Counted from the first letter of the stretch, positions 52,935 through 61,790 are shown. The stretch: 64,000 nucleotides of DNA from an uncultured Oscillospiraceae bacterium (GCA_900542575.1 UQOE01000009.1:1-64000), one strand, 5' to 3'. The notes: generated from the sequence alone by a model not told the origin. A program made the numbers and translations.

Positions 52935-54116
52935 ATGTACAAAAACAAATACCCGGTCATCCTGCTCCACGGCTTTATGGGCTTTGGAGAGCAGGACGGA
53001 ATTGACAAGTTCTGGTCATATTGGGGGTTCCGGCCGGACATCCATCTCATCCAGTATCTGCGCAGCGAAAACTATGAAGTTTTCGCGCCGTCCATCGGCC
53101 CTGTGGGCAGCGCCTGGGACCGCGCCTGCGACGCCTATTACAGAATCATCGGCGGTACGGTTGACTACGGAAAAGTCCACAGCGAGAAGTACCACCACGC
53201 CCGGTTCGGCAGAACGTATCCCGGCATTCTCCCCGACTGGGGACAGCCGGGCCGACACGAGAAAATTGACCTTGTCGGCCACTCCTTCGGCGGCCCGACG
53301 GTCCGCGTTCTTGCCGATCTTCTGGCCGACGGCAGCGAAGAAGAGCGGGCAGGAACCGACCCGGACGACCTCTCACCTCTCTTTGCCGGCGGAAAAGCCG
53401 AGTATCTTCACTCCATTACAACGCTGGCCGGTGTCAACAACGGCACCTCCTGTGCCTCTTCGCTCGGCAAAAAAGGCGTCCGCGTCGTCAACACCCTGTA
53501 CCTGTCTGTCGCCTCGGTTCTCGGCGACACCCCAATTGTCGATAAACTCATCGACTTCCATATGGACCAGTGGGGCATTCAGCAGGATCCCGCCAAGCGG
53601 GAAAAAGCGGAACTTCACCTTCCCAAAGTCCGCGAAATCCACAACTTCAACCAGAACGCCCGTGACTCCGTCGGCTACGAGATGCAGATTGAGGGCATGT
53701 ATGTCATGAACCAGGAGCTCCACGCCGTCCCGAACGTCTACTACTTCGCAGTTCCCAGCTGTATGTCGGACGAGAAGGGACGTATGGAACGGAAATCCTC
53801 TGTCATAGCGAAAATCGGGAGCATCCTGACCCAGAATAAACGCGGCCACGACAACTCCCTGAGACGTTTCGGCTTCGACCCGGATACCTGGTGGCCGGAA
53901 GACGGTTTTGTCAACACGGAGGGCACCAAAGCACCCTTTACGGAACCCTCTGCAGACCTTCCCGCAGATGTCTCCACTGTCAAACCGGGTATGTGGTACA
54001 ACTGGCCGGTCCAGCACCTGAGCCACGTCTCCTTTATGGGTGCCGATATGAAGAAGAAGGACTACTACGCCTGGTTTGATGTGTTCATGAATTTTTTAAA
54101 CAAGATACCGGACTAA
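52935..54116 (+). CDS. Second family I.5-like lipase, paralogue of 10535-11719
   Basis: 393 residues from ATG 52935 (TAGGAGGTAAG at 5-8 bases). The oxyanion motif is LLHGFMGFGEQDG. The nucleophile motif GHSFGGPTVRVL, zinc-domain signature GTVDYGKVHSEKYHHARFGRTYPGILPDWG, and C-terminal DGFVNTEGTKAP are present, as is LSHVSFMG with the catalytic His. There is no signal peptide. It shares layout and many identities with the first lipase of the window (e.g. GGTVDYGKVHSEK and RAGT plus LSPLF), so the two descend from a duplication. TetR-type gene directly upstream. Confidence 0.88.
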   Translation: MYKNKYPVILLHGFMGFGEQDGIDKFWSYWGFRPDIHLIQYLRSENYEVFAPSIGPVGSAWDRACDAYYRIIGGTVDYGKVHSEKYHHARFGRTYPGILPDWGQPGRHEKIDLVGHSFGGPTVRVLADLLADGSEEERAGTDPDDLSPLFAGGKAEYLHSITTLAGVNNGTSCASSLGKKGVRVVNTLYLSVASVLGDTPIVDKLIDFHMDQWGIQQDPAKREKAELHLPKVREIHNFNQNARDSVGYEMQIEGMYVMNQELHAVPNVYYFAVPSCMSDEKGRMERKSSVIAKIGSILTQNKRGHDNSLRRFGFDPDTWWPEDGFVNTEGTKAPFTEPSADLPADVSTVKPGMWYNWPVQHLSHVSFMGADMKKKDYYAWFDVFMNFLNKIPD

Positions 54117-54156
54117 TATGCTACAATACCCCTGAATCGACTAAGGGGGTTCCAGC

Positions 54157-54708
54157 ATGAAATTAATGATTGCATCCGATATCCACGGCTCAGCCAGATA
54201 CTGCCGGGACATGCTCGCGGCCTTTGACCGGGAACAGGCGGACCGCCTGCTGCTGCTCGGCGACATTCTCTACCACGGTCCCCGTAATGACCTGCCGGAC
54301 GAGTATGCGCCAAAAGAGGTCCTTGCGGCGCTCAACGAGCGGAAGACACAGATTTTCTGCGTCCGCGGAAACTGCGACACGGAAGTGGACCAGATGGTTC
54401 TGGACTTCCCCATCCTGGCAGACTATGCGGTCTTTCCCGTCGGCAGTACGCTCATTTATGCCACCCACGGACACAACTTCAACACGAAGACGCCTCCTCC
54501 GCTTCAGCACAGCGACATCCTGCTGCACGGGCACACCCACGTCCCGACCTGGACGCCGTTCGGCGACGGAAATCTCTACCTGAATCCCGGCTCCGTCTCC
54601 ATTCCGAAAGAGGACAGCCCCCACAGCTACATGACGCTGGAGGGTGACACCTTTACCTGGAAAGAACTGGACGGCACGGTTTACCACACACTGAGCCTCT
54701 CCGAATAA
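54157..54708 (+). CDS. yfcE: YfcE/MJ0936-type metallophosphodiesterase
   Basis: 183 residues. Calcineurin-like motifs: LMIASDIHGSARYC (Asp, His), LLLGDILYHGPRND, CVRGNCDTEVD, YATHGHNF and LLHGHTHVPTWT. Members hydrolyse cyclic or bis-p-nitrophenyl phosphodiesters in vitro; the natural substrate is not established. The start follows AAGGGGG. A terminator lies five bases after the stop. Confidence 0.93.
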   Translation: MKLMIASDIHGSARYCRDMLAAFDREQADRLLLLGDILYHGPRNDLPDEYAPKEVLAALNERKTQIFCVRGNCDTEVDQMVLDFPILADYAVFPVGSTLIYATHGHNFNTKTPPPLQHSDILLHGHTHVPTWTPFGDGNLYLNPGSVSIPKEDSPHSYMTLEGDTFTWKELDGTVYHTLSLSE

Positions 54709-54712
54709 CAAA

Positions 54713-54746
54713 ACGGCCAGCCCGAAAGGGCTGACCGTTCTTTTTT
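54713..54746 (+). terminator. Bidirectional terminator after yfcE
   Basis: ACGGCCAGCCC/GGGCTGACCGT stem with GAAA loop, followed by TCTTTTTT. Confidence 0.88.
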
Positions 54747-54755
54747 AGGCTGTAT

Positions 54756-55556
54756 TCACATGCTGTCCTGTCCGGTGAGCAGCTCGTAGCGCTCCTGCTC
54801 GTATTCCCGGCAGGCGTGTTCCCACTGCTCCGTCTCGGATTCAATTTGGCACTGCATATGATAGACGCTGATGTCGTCTTCGAGAAAATGCATGATGTTG
54901 TACGGGTACGAGGTCTGAATATCTCCGATTTCCGCCCGCAGTTCCTGGATACGGGTACGGTAGGTGTCATGGATGGCGTTCAGCTCTGCATATTCAAACG
55001 GGAACGGCAGGGACGGGAAGTCCTCGGTCTCCCGCTCCAGGCGCTTCAGTTCATACAGGTTGCCGTCCCGGTAAGCGATGACCATGCGGCGCATAAGCGC
55101 TGGATAGTGGCAGCAGCCATCCGCCGCGAGAGCCGGATGCAGTTTCAGCGCCACGTTTCCGTAGGACTTGTCGAGTTCCGCCTCGTCCGAGCCATAGAAC
55201 TTATTGATTCGGCGGTGCTGGTTCGCGCGTTTCATACGCTCTGCCCGTGCATGGAGCTGGCTGATATAGGGCTGAAATTCGTTGTCCAGGTCAGAGGCAA
55301 TGGACGGCAGGAAAACCGGCTCTTCGACATCAAACAGAAGCTGGATGAGGATGATTTCTTTCTGCATGCGCAGAGCCCTGTAGCGGGCGCGATATGCGCG
55401 GTACTCATACTGGCCCATCTTGTCCTGGTACTGGTCTTCCAGCTGTTCGCAGATGCGGAACTTCAGGCGGTCACGCCGCAGAGTCAGCGAAATCAGCTCT
55501 GTGCGCATTTGGGTAATTTCCTGCAGAATGGTGTGGGTATCTGGGCGGTTGGGCAT
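54756..55556 (-). CDS. Helical protein with degenerate J-domain (HPD replaced by HPA)
   Basis: 266 residues starting MPNRPDTHTILQEITQMRTE; ATG 55556 has AGGAGG at 8 bases. Helical coiled coils cover residues about 1-110 and 200-260. In the middle YGNVALKLHPALAADGCCHYPALMRRMVIAYRDGNLYELKRLE follows the J-domain order of helix II, the HPD loop and helix III, but the Asp of HPD is Ala, so it should not stimulate Hsp70. Similar unnamed proteins exist in Firmicutes with a dead J-domain near the C-terminus. Cytoplasmic. Function unknown. Confidence 0.65.
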   Translation of the reverse strand: MPNRPDTHTILQEITQMRTELISLTLRRDRLKFRICEQLEDQYQDKMGQYEYRAYRARYRALRMQKEIILIQLLFDVEEPVFLPSIASDLDNEFQPYISQLHARAERMKRANQHRRINKFYGSDEAELDKSYGNVALKLHPALAADGCCHYPALMRRMVIAYRDGNLYELKRLERETEDFPSLPFPFEYAELNAIHDTYRTRIQELRAEIGDIQTSYPYNIMHFLEDDISVYHMQCQIESETEQWEHACREYEQERYELLTGQDSM

Positions 55557-55649
55557 GCGTTCGTCCTCCTTCCAACACAATCAATTTACACTTTTATTAT
55601 AATCGCTCCCGCCGCCGGTGTGGGAGCATTTTTCAGAACATCTGCAGTA

Positions 55650-55679
55650 TTTACAATTCCTTTTGCACCGCTTTATAAT
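55650..55679 (+). promoter_or_regulatory. Promoter of the Abi_C cassette
   Basis: TTTACA, 18 bases, TATAAT, 35 bases upstream of the ATG. Confidence 0.7.
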
Positions 55680-55714
55680 GAAAGCGGACCCAATTCATAT
55701 TCAGGAGAATTGCT

Positions 55715-56548
55715 ATGGACAAAGAACTTTACAACAGCCTGCGCAGCCGCAAAATGCTGGACATTCTGGACGGCGATACCGGTTTCGGCATCATCACCAT
55801 CGCCCCCGGCGTCAATGTCCCCATTCAAATGCCCTATCTTACGGCCCGGGACATCACAAATCTGTCCCACGCATTTGGGTTTGCCGCCCACTATGACACC
55901 GCTGCCCCCGCACGCAAGGCCATGCTCGACGACCTCATTACCTGCTGCATTTTAAACGAGCGGACACCGGAACTGCTGGACACGCTCTTCTCGGAAGAAC
56001 AGTTTCACAACGTACTCGGATACGTTGCGGAAGAAAGCAAGGACGCCGCATATCAGACGCTCCTGAATGAAATCCTCATTCAGATTAACCACGCTCTGGA
56101 ATTTGACTCCTGCGAACTCGTATTCCGGGACGGCCACTATCTGCTGGAAGGGGCCGGCATGGAGCCAAAGCGCACCATTCTGAGCACCATTTCCCAGGAT
56201 ACCGTCAAAGATACCCTGGTCCGGGCCGAGAACGACCTCAGCCGCGGCGAACCGGAAAATGCCGTCAGCAAAGCCCGCACACTGACGGAAAATGCGCTCT
56301 GCTACGCCATTGAGAAAGCCGGCGGCACACCGGAAAACAGCAAATCCATCGAGGCCCTTTACAGCCAGTTCTGCGGGCTCTACTCCCCACGAACTGAGCC
56401 TCTCACTTCGGTTCTGCCCGCACTCGCACAGGCCCTGTCCAAAACCGAAACCGCCTCTCGAAATGAGATGGGGCGGCTTTATCTTGACGCCGCCATTATG
56501 CTCTCCGGCTTCGTCCTCTCCGAAGTAGAGGCAGAGCAATCGCTATGA
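55715..56548 (+). CDS. Abortive-infection C-terminal (Abi_C)-like protein
   Basis: 277 residues. The first 140 are unlike known toxins. Residues about 165-270 resemble the Abi_C domain (PF14355): VKDTLVRAENDLSRGEPENAVSKARTLTENALCYAIEKAGG, then LYSQFCGLYSPRTEPLTSVLPALAQALS and MGRLYLDAAIMLSGFVLSE. Abi_C is seen in phage-exclusion proteins but also in poorly characterised stand-alone proteins. GGAG at 6-7 bases. The next gene starts in its stop codon (ATGA overlap). No toxin, protease or nuclease neighbour, so a defence role is possible but unproven. Confidence 0.65.
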   Translation: MDKELYNSLRSRKMLDILDGDTGFGIITIAPGVNVPIQMPYLTARDITNLSHAFGFAAHYDTAAPARKAMLDDLITCCILNERTPELLDTLFSEEQFHNVLGYVAEESKDAAYQTLLNEILIQINHALEFDSCELVFRDGHYLLEGAGMEPKRTILSTISQDTVKDTLVRAENDLSRGEPENAVSKARTLTENALCYAIEKAGGTPENSKSIEALYSQFCGLYSPRTEPLTSVLPALAQALSKTETASRNEMGRLYLDAAIMLSGFVLSEVEAEQSL

Positions 56549-57402
56549 AGAAGAAGGTATGCGCGCTCCTGAGCGCTTTTCTGCTTCTGTTTTCCCTCTG
56601 CGCGCTGCCGGCCGCTGCGGCCGATAAGAACCGGATTGCGGTTCCGAAAACCATCCAGGACACCAGAAACGGCGGAACGGAAACCTTTCGGTACAATGCT
56701 GAATCGCGCACGCTGCGCATTGCGGGAAAGGGCAAGGTCGGAGGCATTGGCCTCTATGGGAAAGATCCTGCCTACCAGCTTCCCTTTGCGGCCAGCGGGA
56801 AAAGCGGCACGCAGAATATCTGCCTGCTGGAAAACCGGCAGAGCGACCTCATTCTGAGCCAGTGTGCCGCCATCCGCAGCGGGAAAATCCGGCGGGTGCA
56901 GACGCCGTCATCGGTCCGCACCTTTTCGCGGAACAGCAGCGGCCTCGTCTCCCGCTGCAGCCATAACAGCGGCACCGCGGCGGCCTTTACCTATAACGCC
57001 CGCGGAAATCTGACCGGAATTGTGCTCAATGACCGGGCGCGCTACGGCGGGGGCGACTGCTCCAAGTACTATTTCAGCTATCAGAGAGATCAGCTCAGCG
57101 GGTATCATTGGGAGCTCTATCAATACTGGGGCAGATCCACGCTGAAATTCTACTCTAACGGTCTGCTCCGCAACGACTCCTACCGTCTCAAAGACGGCCG
57201 CCGCGCTGCCATCTCCTATACCTATTATAAGAGCGGGCTGCCGAAAAAGATTTCGTGTACCGTCACCGGGGAAGATGGAGACATTTGCTACCGTAGCAGT
57301 ACGCAAATGAAATACAGCCGCTCCGGGGCCATGACCGCCCTATCTTTCTCTGATTCCCAGGGTCGCCGAACCGAATGCCGCATTTCCTGGCAATCTATAT
57401 GA
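56545..57402 (+). CDS. Secreted protein with YD-like repeats, copy 1
   Basis: 285 residues. A signal peptide (1-26) MKKKVCALLSAFLLLFSLCA then LPAAAA. The mature part is beta-rich with Tyr/Ser/Arg: FTYNARGNLTGIVL, KYYFSYQRDQLSGYHWELY, SYTYYKSGLPKKISCTVTG and RSSTQMKYSRSGAMTALSFSD. These read like RHS/YD-type beta repeats (x-Y-x-Y-x5-G-x-L-x-x-I). Coupled to the Abi_C-like gene by a four-base overlap. The following gene encodes a relative. Function unknown. Confidence 0.72.
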   Translation: MKKKVCALLSAFLLLFSLCALPAAAADKNRIAVPKTIQDTRNGGTETFRYNAESRTLRIAGKGKVGGIGLYGKDPAYQLPFAASGKSGTQNICLLENRQSDLILSQCAAIRSGKIRRVQTPSSVRTFSRNSSGLVSRCSHNSGTAAAFTYNARGNLTGIVLNDRARYGGGDCSKYYFSYQRDQLSGYHWELYQYWGRSTLKFYSNGLLRNDSYRLKDGRRAAISYTYYKSGLPKKISCTVTGEDGDICYRSSTQMKYSRSGAMTALSFSDSQGRRTECRISWQSI

Positions 57403-57462
57403 AACTTTTTTCCAAAAAAGACGTCTTAAAGGTAGAGATCTCAATTGAAGGAGCCCGCCATA

Positions 57463-58305
57463 ATGCGTAAATTTATTTCCATCTTTCTTTCCCTGCTGTT
57501 CTGTGCAGCGGTGCTCGGTGCCGTCCCCGCCTCGTCTGCAGAGACTGCCTCCATTCCGAAGGTACTCGCCCTGAACGGCAAAGACTGTTTCGAATACCAG
57601 TACTTCAGCAAAGATAAAACGCTGACGATTCGAAATTATACCGATCAAATCAGCTATGAATACCTTCTGCCGCTTGTCCCGTCGGACGATATCAGCCGAC
57701 AGAACATCATGCTGACCTGCGACTACCGGGACGACTGCATCATCCTCGCTCTGAGCGACCTGGTCCGCAGCGGCATTGCAGAACACATCAATACCCCACA
57801 GGCCCACTACGATTTTCAGAGGAACCGCAAGGGACAGGTCGTCTACGGGACAGAGACCTTTGAGACCGACCCCATTCCCTACTATTTCTTCTACGATGCC
57901 CATGGACGCCTGGTCCGCATCCTGCAGAAGCTGGAGGACAGCGTACGAACCTACACTTACCGCTATCGCAAAGGTGCCCTGTACCAGATTGAAATCCGGG
58001 ACAGCTCTTTCCAGAAACTGACGCTGAAGACCGACGTGAAAGGCCGCATTACCTCCTTCACGGAGGTCGACAGTAGCGGGCCCACCCGCATCGTGCAGAC
58101 CTATGCCTATGACACCGCCGGCCGCCCCGCCGAAGTCACCTACCATGAAGAGGGCGTCGGCGCCGACCCCGTCCACCGCTCCCGCACGCAGATGCAGTAT
58201 AATGCACAAAATCAGATGACTGGATTCACGTTTTCTGAGCGGGATTCGGAGGGAAAATATGACGCGGACTGGACGATGAAAATCACCCATCAGACCATTT
58301 CGTAA
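57463..58305 (+). CDS. Secreted protein with YD-like repeats, copy 2
   Basis: 280 residues from ATG 57463 with AAGGAG at 10 bases. A signal peptide (about 1-25, FISIFLSLLFCAAVLGAV). The mature protein has repeat units YYFFYDAHGRLVRI, YTYRYRKGALYQIEIRD, TLKTDVKGRITSFTEVD and YAYDTAGRPAEVTYHEEG, and ends RSRTQMQYNAQNQMTGFTFSE...WTMKITHQTIS, matching the ending of copy 1 (RSSTQMKYSRSGAMTALSFSD...RISWQSI). Clearly a tandem duplicate. A terminator follows 33 bases on. Confidence 0.75.
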   Translation: MRKFISIFLSLLFCAAVLGAVPASSAETASIPKVLALNGKDCFEYQYFSKDKTLTIRNYTDQISYEYLLPLVPSDDISRQNIMLTCDYRDDCIILALSDLVRSGIAEHINTPQAHYDFQRNRKGQVVYGTETFETDPIPYYFFYDAHGRLVRILQKLEDSVRTYTYRYRKGALYQIEIRDSSFQKLTLKTDVKGRITSFTEVDSSGPTRIVQTYAYDTAGRPAEVTYHEEGVGADPVHRSRTQMQYNAQNQMTGFTFSERDSEGKYDADWTMKITHQTIS

Positions 58306-58338
58306 CAATCGGTAACGCAAAATATTACAAAGTGATAA

Positions 58339-58388
58339 CAACGGAAAAAATCGTGTTGATTTTTTCCGTTGTTTTATTGCTTTTTTTG
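58339..58388 (+). terminator. Terminator of the Abi_C cassette
   Basis: CAACGGAAAAAATC/GATTTTTTCCGTTG stem, followed by TTTTATTGCTTTTTTT. The rest of the gap to 58748 is AT-rich and holds only a TATAAT-like box at 58628. Confidence 0.9.
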
Positions 58389-58748
58389 CCAATTTTCGCC
58401 CTCTATTTTATGCATTTTCCCGAAAGGGTAACAAACGGTTACAAATTGCTAACCAACACAGTGTTCGTTTTCTCTCTGTCATATTTTTTAATCATATTTA
58501 TAAATATGATTAGAATAACTTTGTGTGATCTCACAAAAGCCTTCTGAATTCTGGAAGAAAGTTCGTCAGACCATCCGAAAAAAACGGCTGTTGTCATTTT
58601 GCACTAACAAACCATGAAATTTTAGGTTATAATGCTACACATGCCGCGTAAGAGTTATCGAACAGAACAAAAAATCAGACCTCAGACACAGCCAGTTCCC
58701 GGCGTGTCGAAGAAACACCAAGAAACGAAAACAGAGGAGTTTTTATTC

Positions 58749-59270
58749 GTGAAAAAGCTTATCCGCATACTGGCCTGTCTCCTGACAGTCTGTATGTTGA
58801 CAGCCGCAGTTTCAGTAACATCCGTCGCACAGGCAAGTTCGGAAAACGAACAGACAATCCATGAGTTTCTTACAGAAGACATGAGCCTATCCGATGCAGC
58901 CGCCTGCGGTGTTCTCGCCAACATGAAGGCTGAAAGTGGTCTCAGAGCCAACATCTATAACAGCAACCATTCATCCTACGGATTGTGTCAGTGGAGCGGT
59001 TCCCGCCTGAACAATCTGAAAAACTACTGCAACCGCAATGGCTATGACTGGCACAGCATGAACGGCCAGCTCCATTATCTGCAGTACGAACTAACCAACA
59101 GTTACAAAAGTGTCTACAATTCCCTGAAGGGCATCGGCAACAGTAGCAATGGTGCCTACAATGCAGGGTATAAATTCTGTTATAACTATGAGGTACCTGC
59201 TAATCGCACCAGCCGCTCACAGCAGCGTGGCAATATCGCAAAAAATACGTTCTGGCCCCATTACGCATAA
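58749..59270 (+). CDS. Secreted phage-type lysozyme domain protein
   Basis: 173 residues from a GTG start with GAGGAG at 9-10 bases; the frame is open upstream but unlike the family. Signal peptide (about 1-29). Then a phage tail lysozyme domain (PF18013-like): MSLSDAAACGVLANMKAESGLRANIYNSNHSSYGLCQWSGSRLNNLKNYC with catalytic Glu in KAESG. Followed by LQYELTNSYKSVYNSLKG and YNYEVPANRTSRSQQRGNIAKNTFW. Probably a cell-wall hydrolase, not part of a prophage here as no phage gene adjoins. Confidence 0.85.
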   Translation: MKKLIRILACLLTVCMLTAAVSVTSVAQASSENEQTIHEFLTEDMSLSDAAACGVLANMKAESGLRANIYNSNHSSYGLCQWSGSRLNNLKNYCNRNGYDWHSMNGQLHYLQYELTNSYKSVYNSLKGIGNSSNGAYNAGYKFCYNYEVPANRTSRSQQRGNIAKNTFWPHYA

Positions 59271-59324
59271 GGGCTTGCAGAACCTTTGAGCGGCGTTCAT
59301 ATTAGAACAACAGGGAAAAAATAA

Positions 59325-59360
59325 GAGTCCGGACGGGTTTCCGTCCGGGCTCTTGTTTTC
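59325..59360 (+). terminator. Terminator of the lysozyme-like gene
   Basis: GAGTCCGGACGG/CCGTCCGGGCTC stem, loop GTTT, followed by TTGTTTTC. Confidence 0.85.
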
Positions 59361-59497
59361 GTCTCTCCGACCTGCACAGAAATCTTTTCTGCGCCACTTT
59401 GTCCGGTTTGGTGGCATTCTTTGCACAAGTCGTGTATAATAGCAATCGTTAAAAATATGACGTTAATTCCATGACAAGGAACCTGGGGTGACCGACT

Positions 59498-59707
59498 ATG
59501 GCAGAAAACCACAAGGTATGTAAATGTAAAAACGTGATGTACTCCGATATTGCGGATGCACTTCAGAGCCACAGCAAACTGGAAGATGCGGTCAGTGTAT
59601 TTGACGACATCCAGAAACAGACCCAGTGCTCCACCGGCTGTGGCGGATGTCATGACAAGGTCATGGACATCATTGCCGACATTCTGTCCGGGGCCGCGGA
59701 CCAGTAA
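59498..59707 (+). CDS. Small BFD-like [2Fe-2S] protein
   Basis: 69 residues. VCKCKNVMYSDIADALQSH opens like BFD domains (CxC) and closes with TQCSTGCGGCHDKVMDIIADIL, so the cluster ligands would be two cysteines of CKC and two of CSTGCGGC. Such stand-alone BFD domains serve in iron release or as domains of nitrite reductase and glutamate-type dehydrogenases. CAAGGAACCTGGGGT precedes the ATG at short distance. A terminator follows. Confidence 0.8.
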   Translation: MAENHKVCKCKNVMYSDIADALQSHSKLEDAVSVFDDIQKQTQCSTGCGGCHDKVMDIIADILSGAADQ

Positions 59708-59731
59708 ACTTAATCTTTGGCACCTATCTAA

Positions 59732-59773
59732 CAAGGGCGCGCTGCAGTCGTTGCAGCGCGCCCTTGCTTTTTT
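59732..59773 (+). terminator. Bidirectional terminator
   Basis: Perfect stem of 15 bp starting CAAGGGCGCGCTGCA, loop GTCGT, then TTGCTTTTTTA. Serves the BFD gene and the convergent M18 gene. Confidence 0.9.
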
Positions 59774-59787
59774 ATCAGGTTTTTTCC

Positions 59788-61203
59788 TTATTCTGCCATA
59801 AAGAATTCATAGAAGGCCTGGTAGGCGCTGTAGAGGTCCAATTTGGAGATGACTTCAAACGGTGCGTGCATGGAGAGGACCGGAACTCCGATGTCGAGGA
59901 CATCGACGTCCAGCTCCGCCACATACTTGGCGACCGTCCCGCCGCCGCCGGCATCGACTTTGCCGAGCTCGCCGGTCTGCCAGACGACTCCCTTGCTGTC
60001 CAGAATCTGGCGGACCTTGCCGAAGAACTCCGCCGAGCAGTCGGAGGTATCATACTTTCCGCCGCCGCCGGTATATTTGCAGACACCAACGCCTTTGTTC
60101 AGGTAAGCGCAGTTATACTTGTCCATAACATCCGGGAACGTCGGGTCAAAAGCGGCGGTAACGTCCGCAGAGAGGCACTCAGACGCCGAGAGGACGTCGT
60201 GGCCGTTGGCGCCGGCATTCTCCGCCAGGTCGTAAATGAAATATTTGAAATAGGAGGAGTGCAGTCCGGTGTTGCCGTCGCTGCCGGTCTCCTCTTTGTC
60301 GGTCAGAACCGTCACACAGGTGTACTCCGGTGCCTGAATATTGAAATTGGACATAGCCGCTGGATAAGCGCAGACCTTGTCGTCGTGGCCATAGGCGCCG
60401 ATCATGCTGCGGTCGAAGCCGATATCGACGGCCTTGTAGGCCGGAACCATCTCGAGCTCCGCCGTCTGGAAATCTTTCTCGACAATGCCGTACTTCTCGT
60501 AGAGCAGGTTCATGATATTGAGCTTGACCAGCTCAGACTCCTCGTCGTCCTTGAACGGGAGGCTGCCGACCAGGACATTGCACTCCTCGCCCTTGACGAC
60601 CTGGCCTGCATCGCGCTTCATCTGTTCGCGCCCGAGATGCGGCAGCAGATCGGTGATGACGAACTGAGGCTCACCCGGCTCCTCGCCGATGCGGACCGTG
60701 ACTTTAGAACCGTCGGCCTTGACAATGACGCCGTGCAGGGACAGCGGCACCGTGGTCCACTGGTATTTCTTGATGCCGCCGTAATAATGGGTCTTGAACA
60801 GTGCCATGTCGTTCGACTCATACAGCGGATTCGGTTTCAGATCGAACCGGGGGGAATCGATATGGGAGGCCGCAATCTTCACGCCCTCTGCGGCCGATTT
60901 CCGGCCGAAGACGCAGAGCATGATGTCCTTGCCGCGATTCACGCGGTAGACCCGGTCCCCGGGTTTGTACTGTTTGGTCTTATCGAAGACGGTGTAGCCT
61001 CGCTTCTCCGCCTCTGCAGCGAAGTAAGCGGTAATCTCCCGCTCCGTCTTCTCGTTGGACATGAAGGTCTTGTATTCCTCTGCAAACGCAGCGGCCTTTT
61101 CCTTTACGTCGTCGCTGACGACATTTGCCATGTGCTCCTGTTTATAGAAGAGCTTGTCCTTGAGCGCCTTGGCGCCGCTCTTCTCCTGTGCATTCTGAGC
61201 CAT
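59788..61203 (-). CDS. M18 family aspartyl-type aminopeptidase
   Basis: 471 residues of a dodecameric zinc aminopeptidase. Metal ligands and catalytic groups are present: AASHIDSPRFDLKPNPL (His/Asp), LTDKEETGSDGNTGLHS (Glu pair), LSADVTAAFDP (Asp), and DIGVPVLSMHAPFEV (His). N-terminal helices and ETEREITAYFAAEA-like region are typical. It lacks a signal peptide. It follows the lytic transglycosylase gene by five bases, so it is the last gene of the prfA-tsaC-coaE run. Confidence 0.93.
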   Translation of the reverse strand: MAQNAQEKSGAKALKDKLFYKQEHMANVVSDDVKEKAAAFAEEYKTFMSNEKTEREITAYFAAEAEKRGYTVFDKTKQYKPGDRVYRVNRGKDIMLCVFGRKSAAEGVKIAASHIDSPRFDLKPNPLYESNDMALFKTHYYGGIKKYQWTTVPLSLHGVIVKADGSKVTVRIGEEPGEPQFVITDLLPHLGREQMKRDAGQVVKGEECNVLVGSLPFKDDEESELVKLNIMNLLYEKYGIVEKDFQTAELEMVPAYKAVDIGFDRSMIGAYGHDDKVCAYPAAMSNFNIQAPEYTCVTVLTDKEETGSDGNTGLHSSYFKYFIYDLAENAGANGHDVLSASECLSADVTAAFDPTFPDVMDKYNCAYLNKGVGVCKYTGGGGKYDTSDCSAEFFGKVRQILDSKGVVWQTGELGKVDAGGGGTVAKYVAELDVDVLDIGVPVLSMHAPFEVISKLDLYSAYQAFYEFFMAE

Positions 61204-61208
61204 ATAGC

Positions 61209-61790
61209 TTAACCTCCTTTAACATTGCGCTTCTGGTAAATTGCCATTGCGCGGTTGATCTTATTGACATAGTGTTCGGTGTCCGACTTCGGAATATGCG
61301 TCAGACGCTTCCCGTCCGGTGAATTGGCCGGGTTCTGCAGCCAGGACCGGACGCTGGCAATGCCCGCGTGGTACGCCGCCATGGCGGTGTCCGTATCATT
61401 GTCGAATTCCCGCAGCAGATAGTGCAGCAGGTACGTCCCATACCGGATGGAGACCTCCGGCTGGTAGAGATCGTCAAACGTCTCATTGCCGCCGATCTTG
61501 GTCTGAACCCATTCAAAGGTCTCCTCTGTCATCTGCATGAGCCCGCGGGCCCCCACCTCAGAGACGGCAAAGCTGTCAAAGCCGCTCTCGGTCTGGATGA
61601 CCGAGTAGACCAGATTCTCATCGACGCCGTACTCGGCGGCATACTGCTGCACGAGATTCGTGTACTTCAGCGGATACTTCCAGCGGATATAGGCCTGGCG
61701 GAACAGGACGACCAGCAATAGAATGACGAGCATGCCCGCAACGCCCCGGACAAGTCCGGAGGTACCGGTTATATTCTTTTTTCTGCTCAT
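61209..61790 (-). CDS. Membrane-anchored SLT-type lytic transglycosylase
   Basis: 193 residues. A transmembrane helix (about 15-32) precedes the soluble-lytic-transglycosylase domain with LVYSVIQTESGFDSFAVSEVGARGLMQM (catalytic Glu68) and GTYLLHYLLREFDNDTDTAMAAYHAG, followed by NYVNKI-like YVNKINRAMAIY. Cuts the glycan strand of peptidoglycan. One base separates it from coaE, so it is in the same operon. Confidence 0.93.
   Translation of the reverse strand: MSRKKNITGTSGLVRGVAGMLVILLLVVLFRQAYIRWKYPLKYTNLVQQYAAEYGVDENLVYSVIQTESGFDSFAVSEVGARGLMQMTEETFEWVQTKIGGNETFDDLYQPEVSIRYGTYLLHYLLREFDNDTDTAMAAYHAGIASVRSWLQNPANSPDGKRLTHIPKSDTEHYVNKINRAMAIYQKRNVKGG

Noticed and set aside
58332..58547. Hydrophobic 71-codon frame in the AT-rich gap before the lysozyme-like gene
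   Set aside because: Starts inside the terminator hairpin, no ribosome binding site, and AT-rich sequence easily yields hydrophobic frames.
58749..59270. Prophage remnant based on the phage-type lysozyme domain
   Set aside because: The gene has a normal signal peptide, host-like flanks and no neighbouring phage gene.
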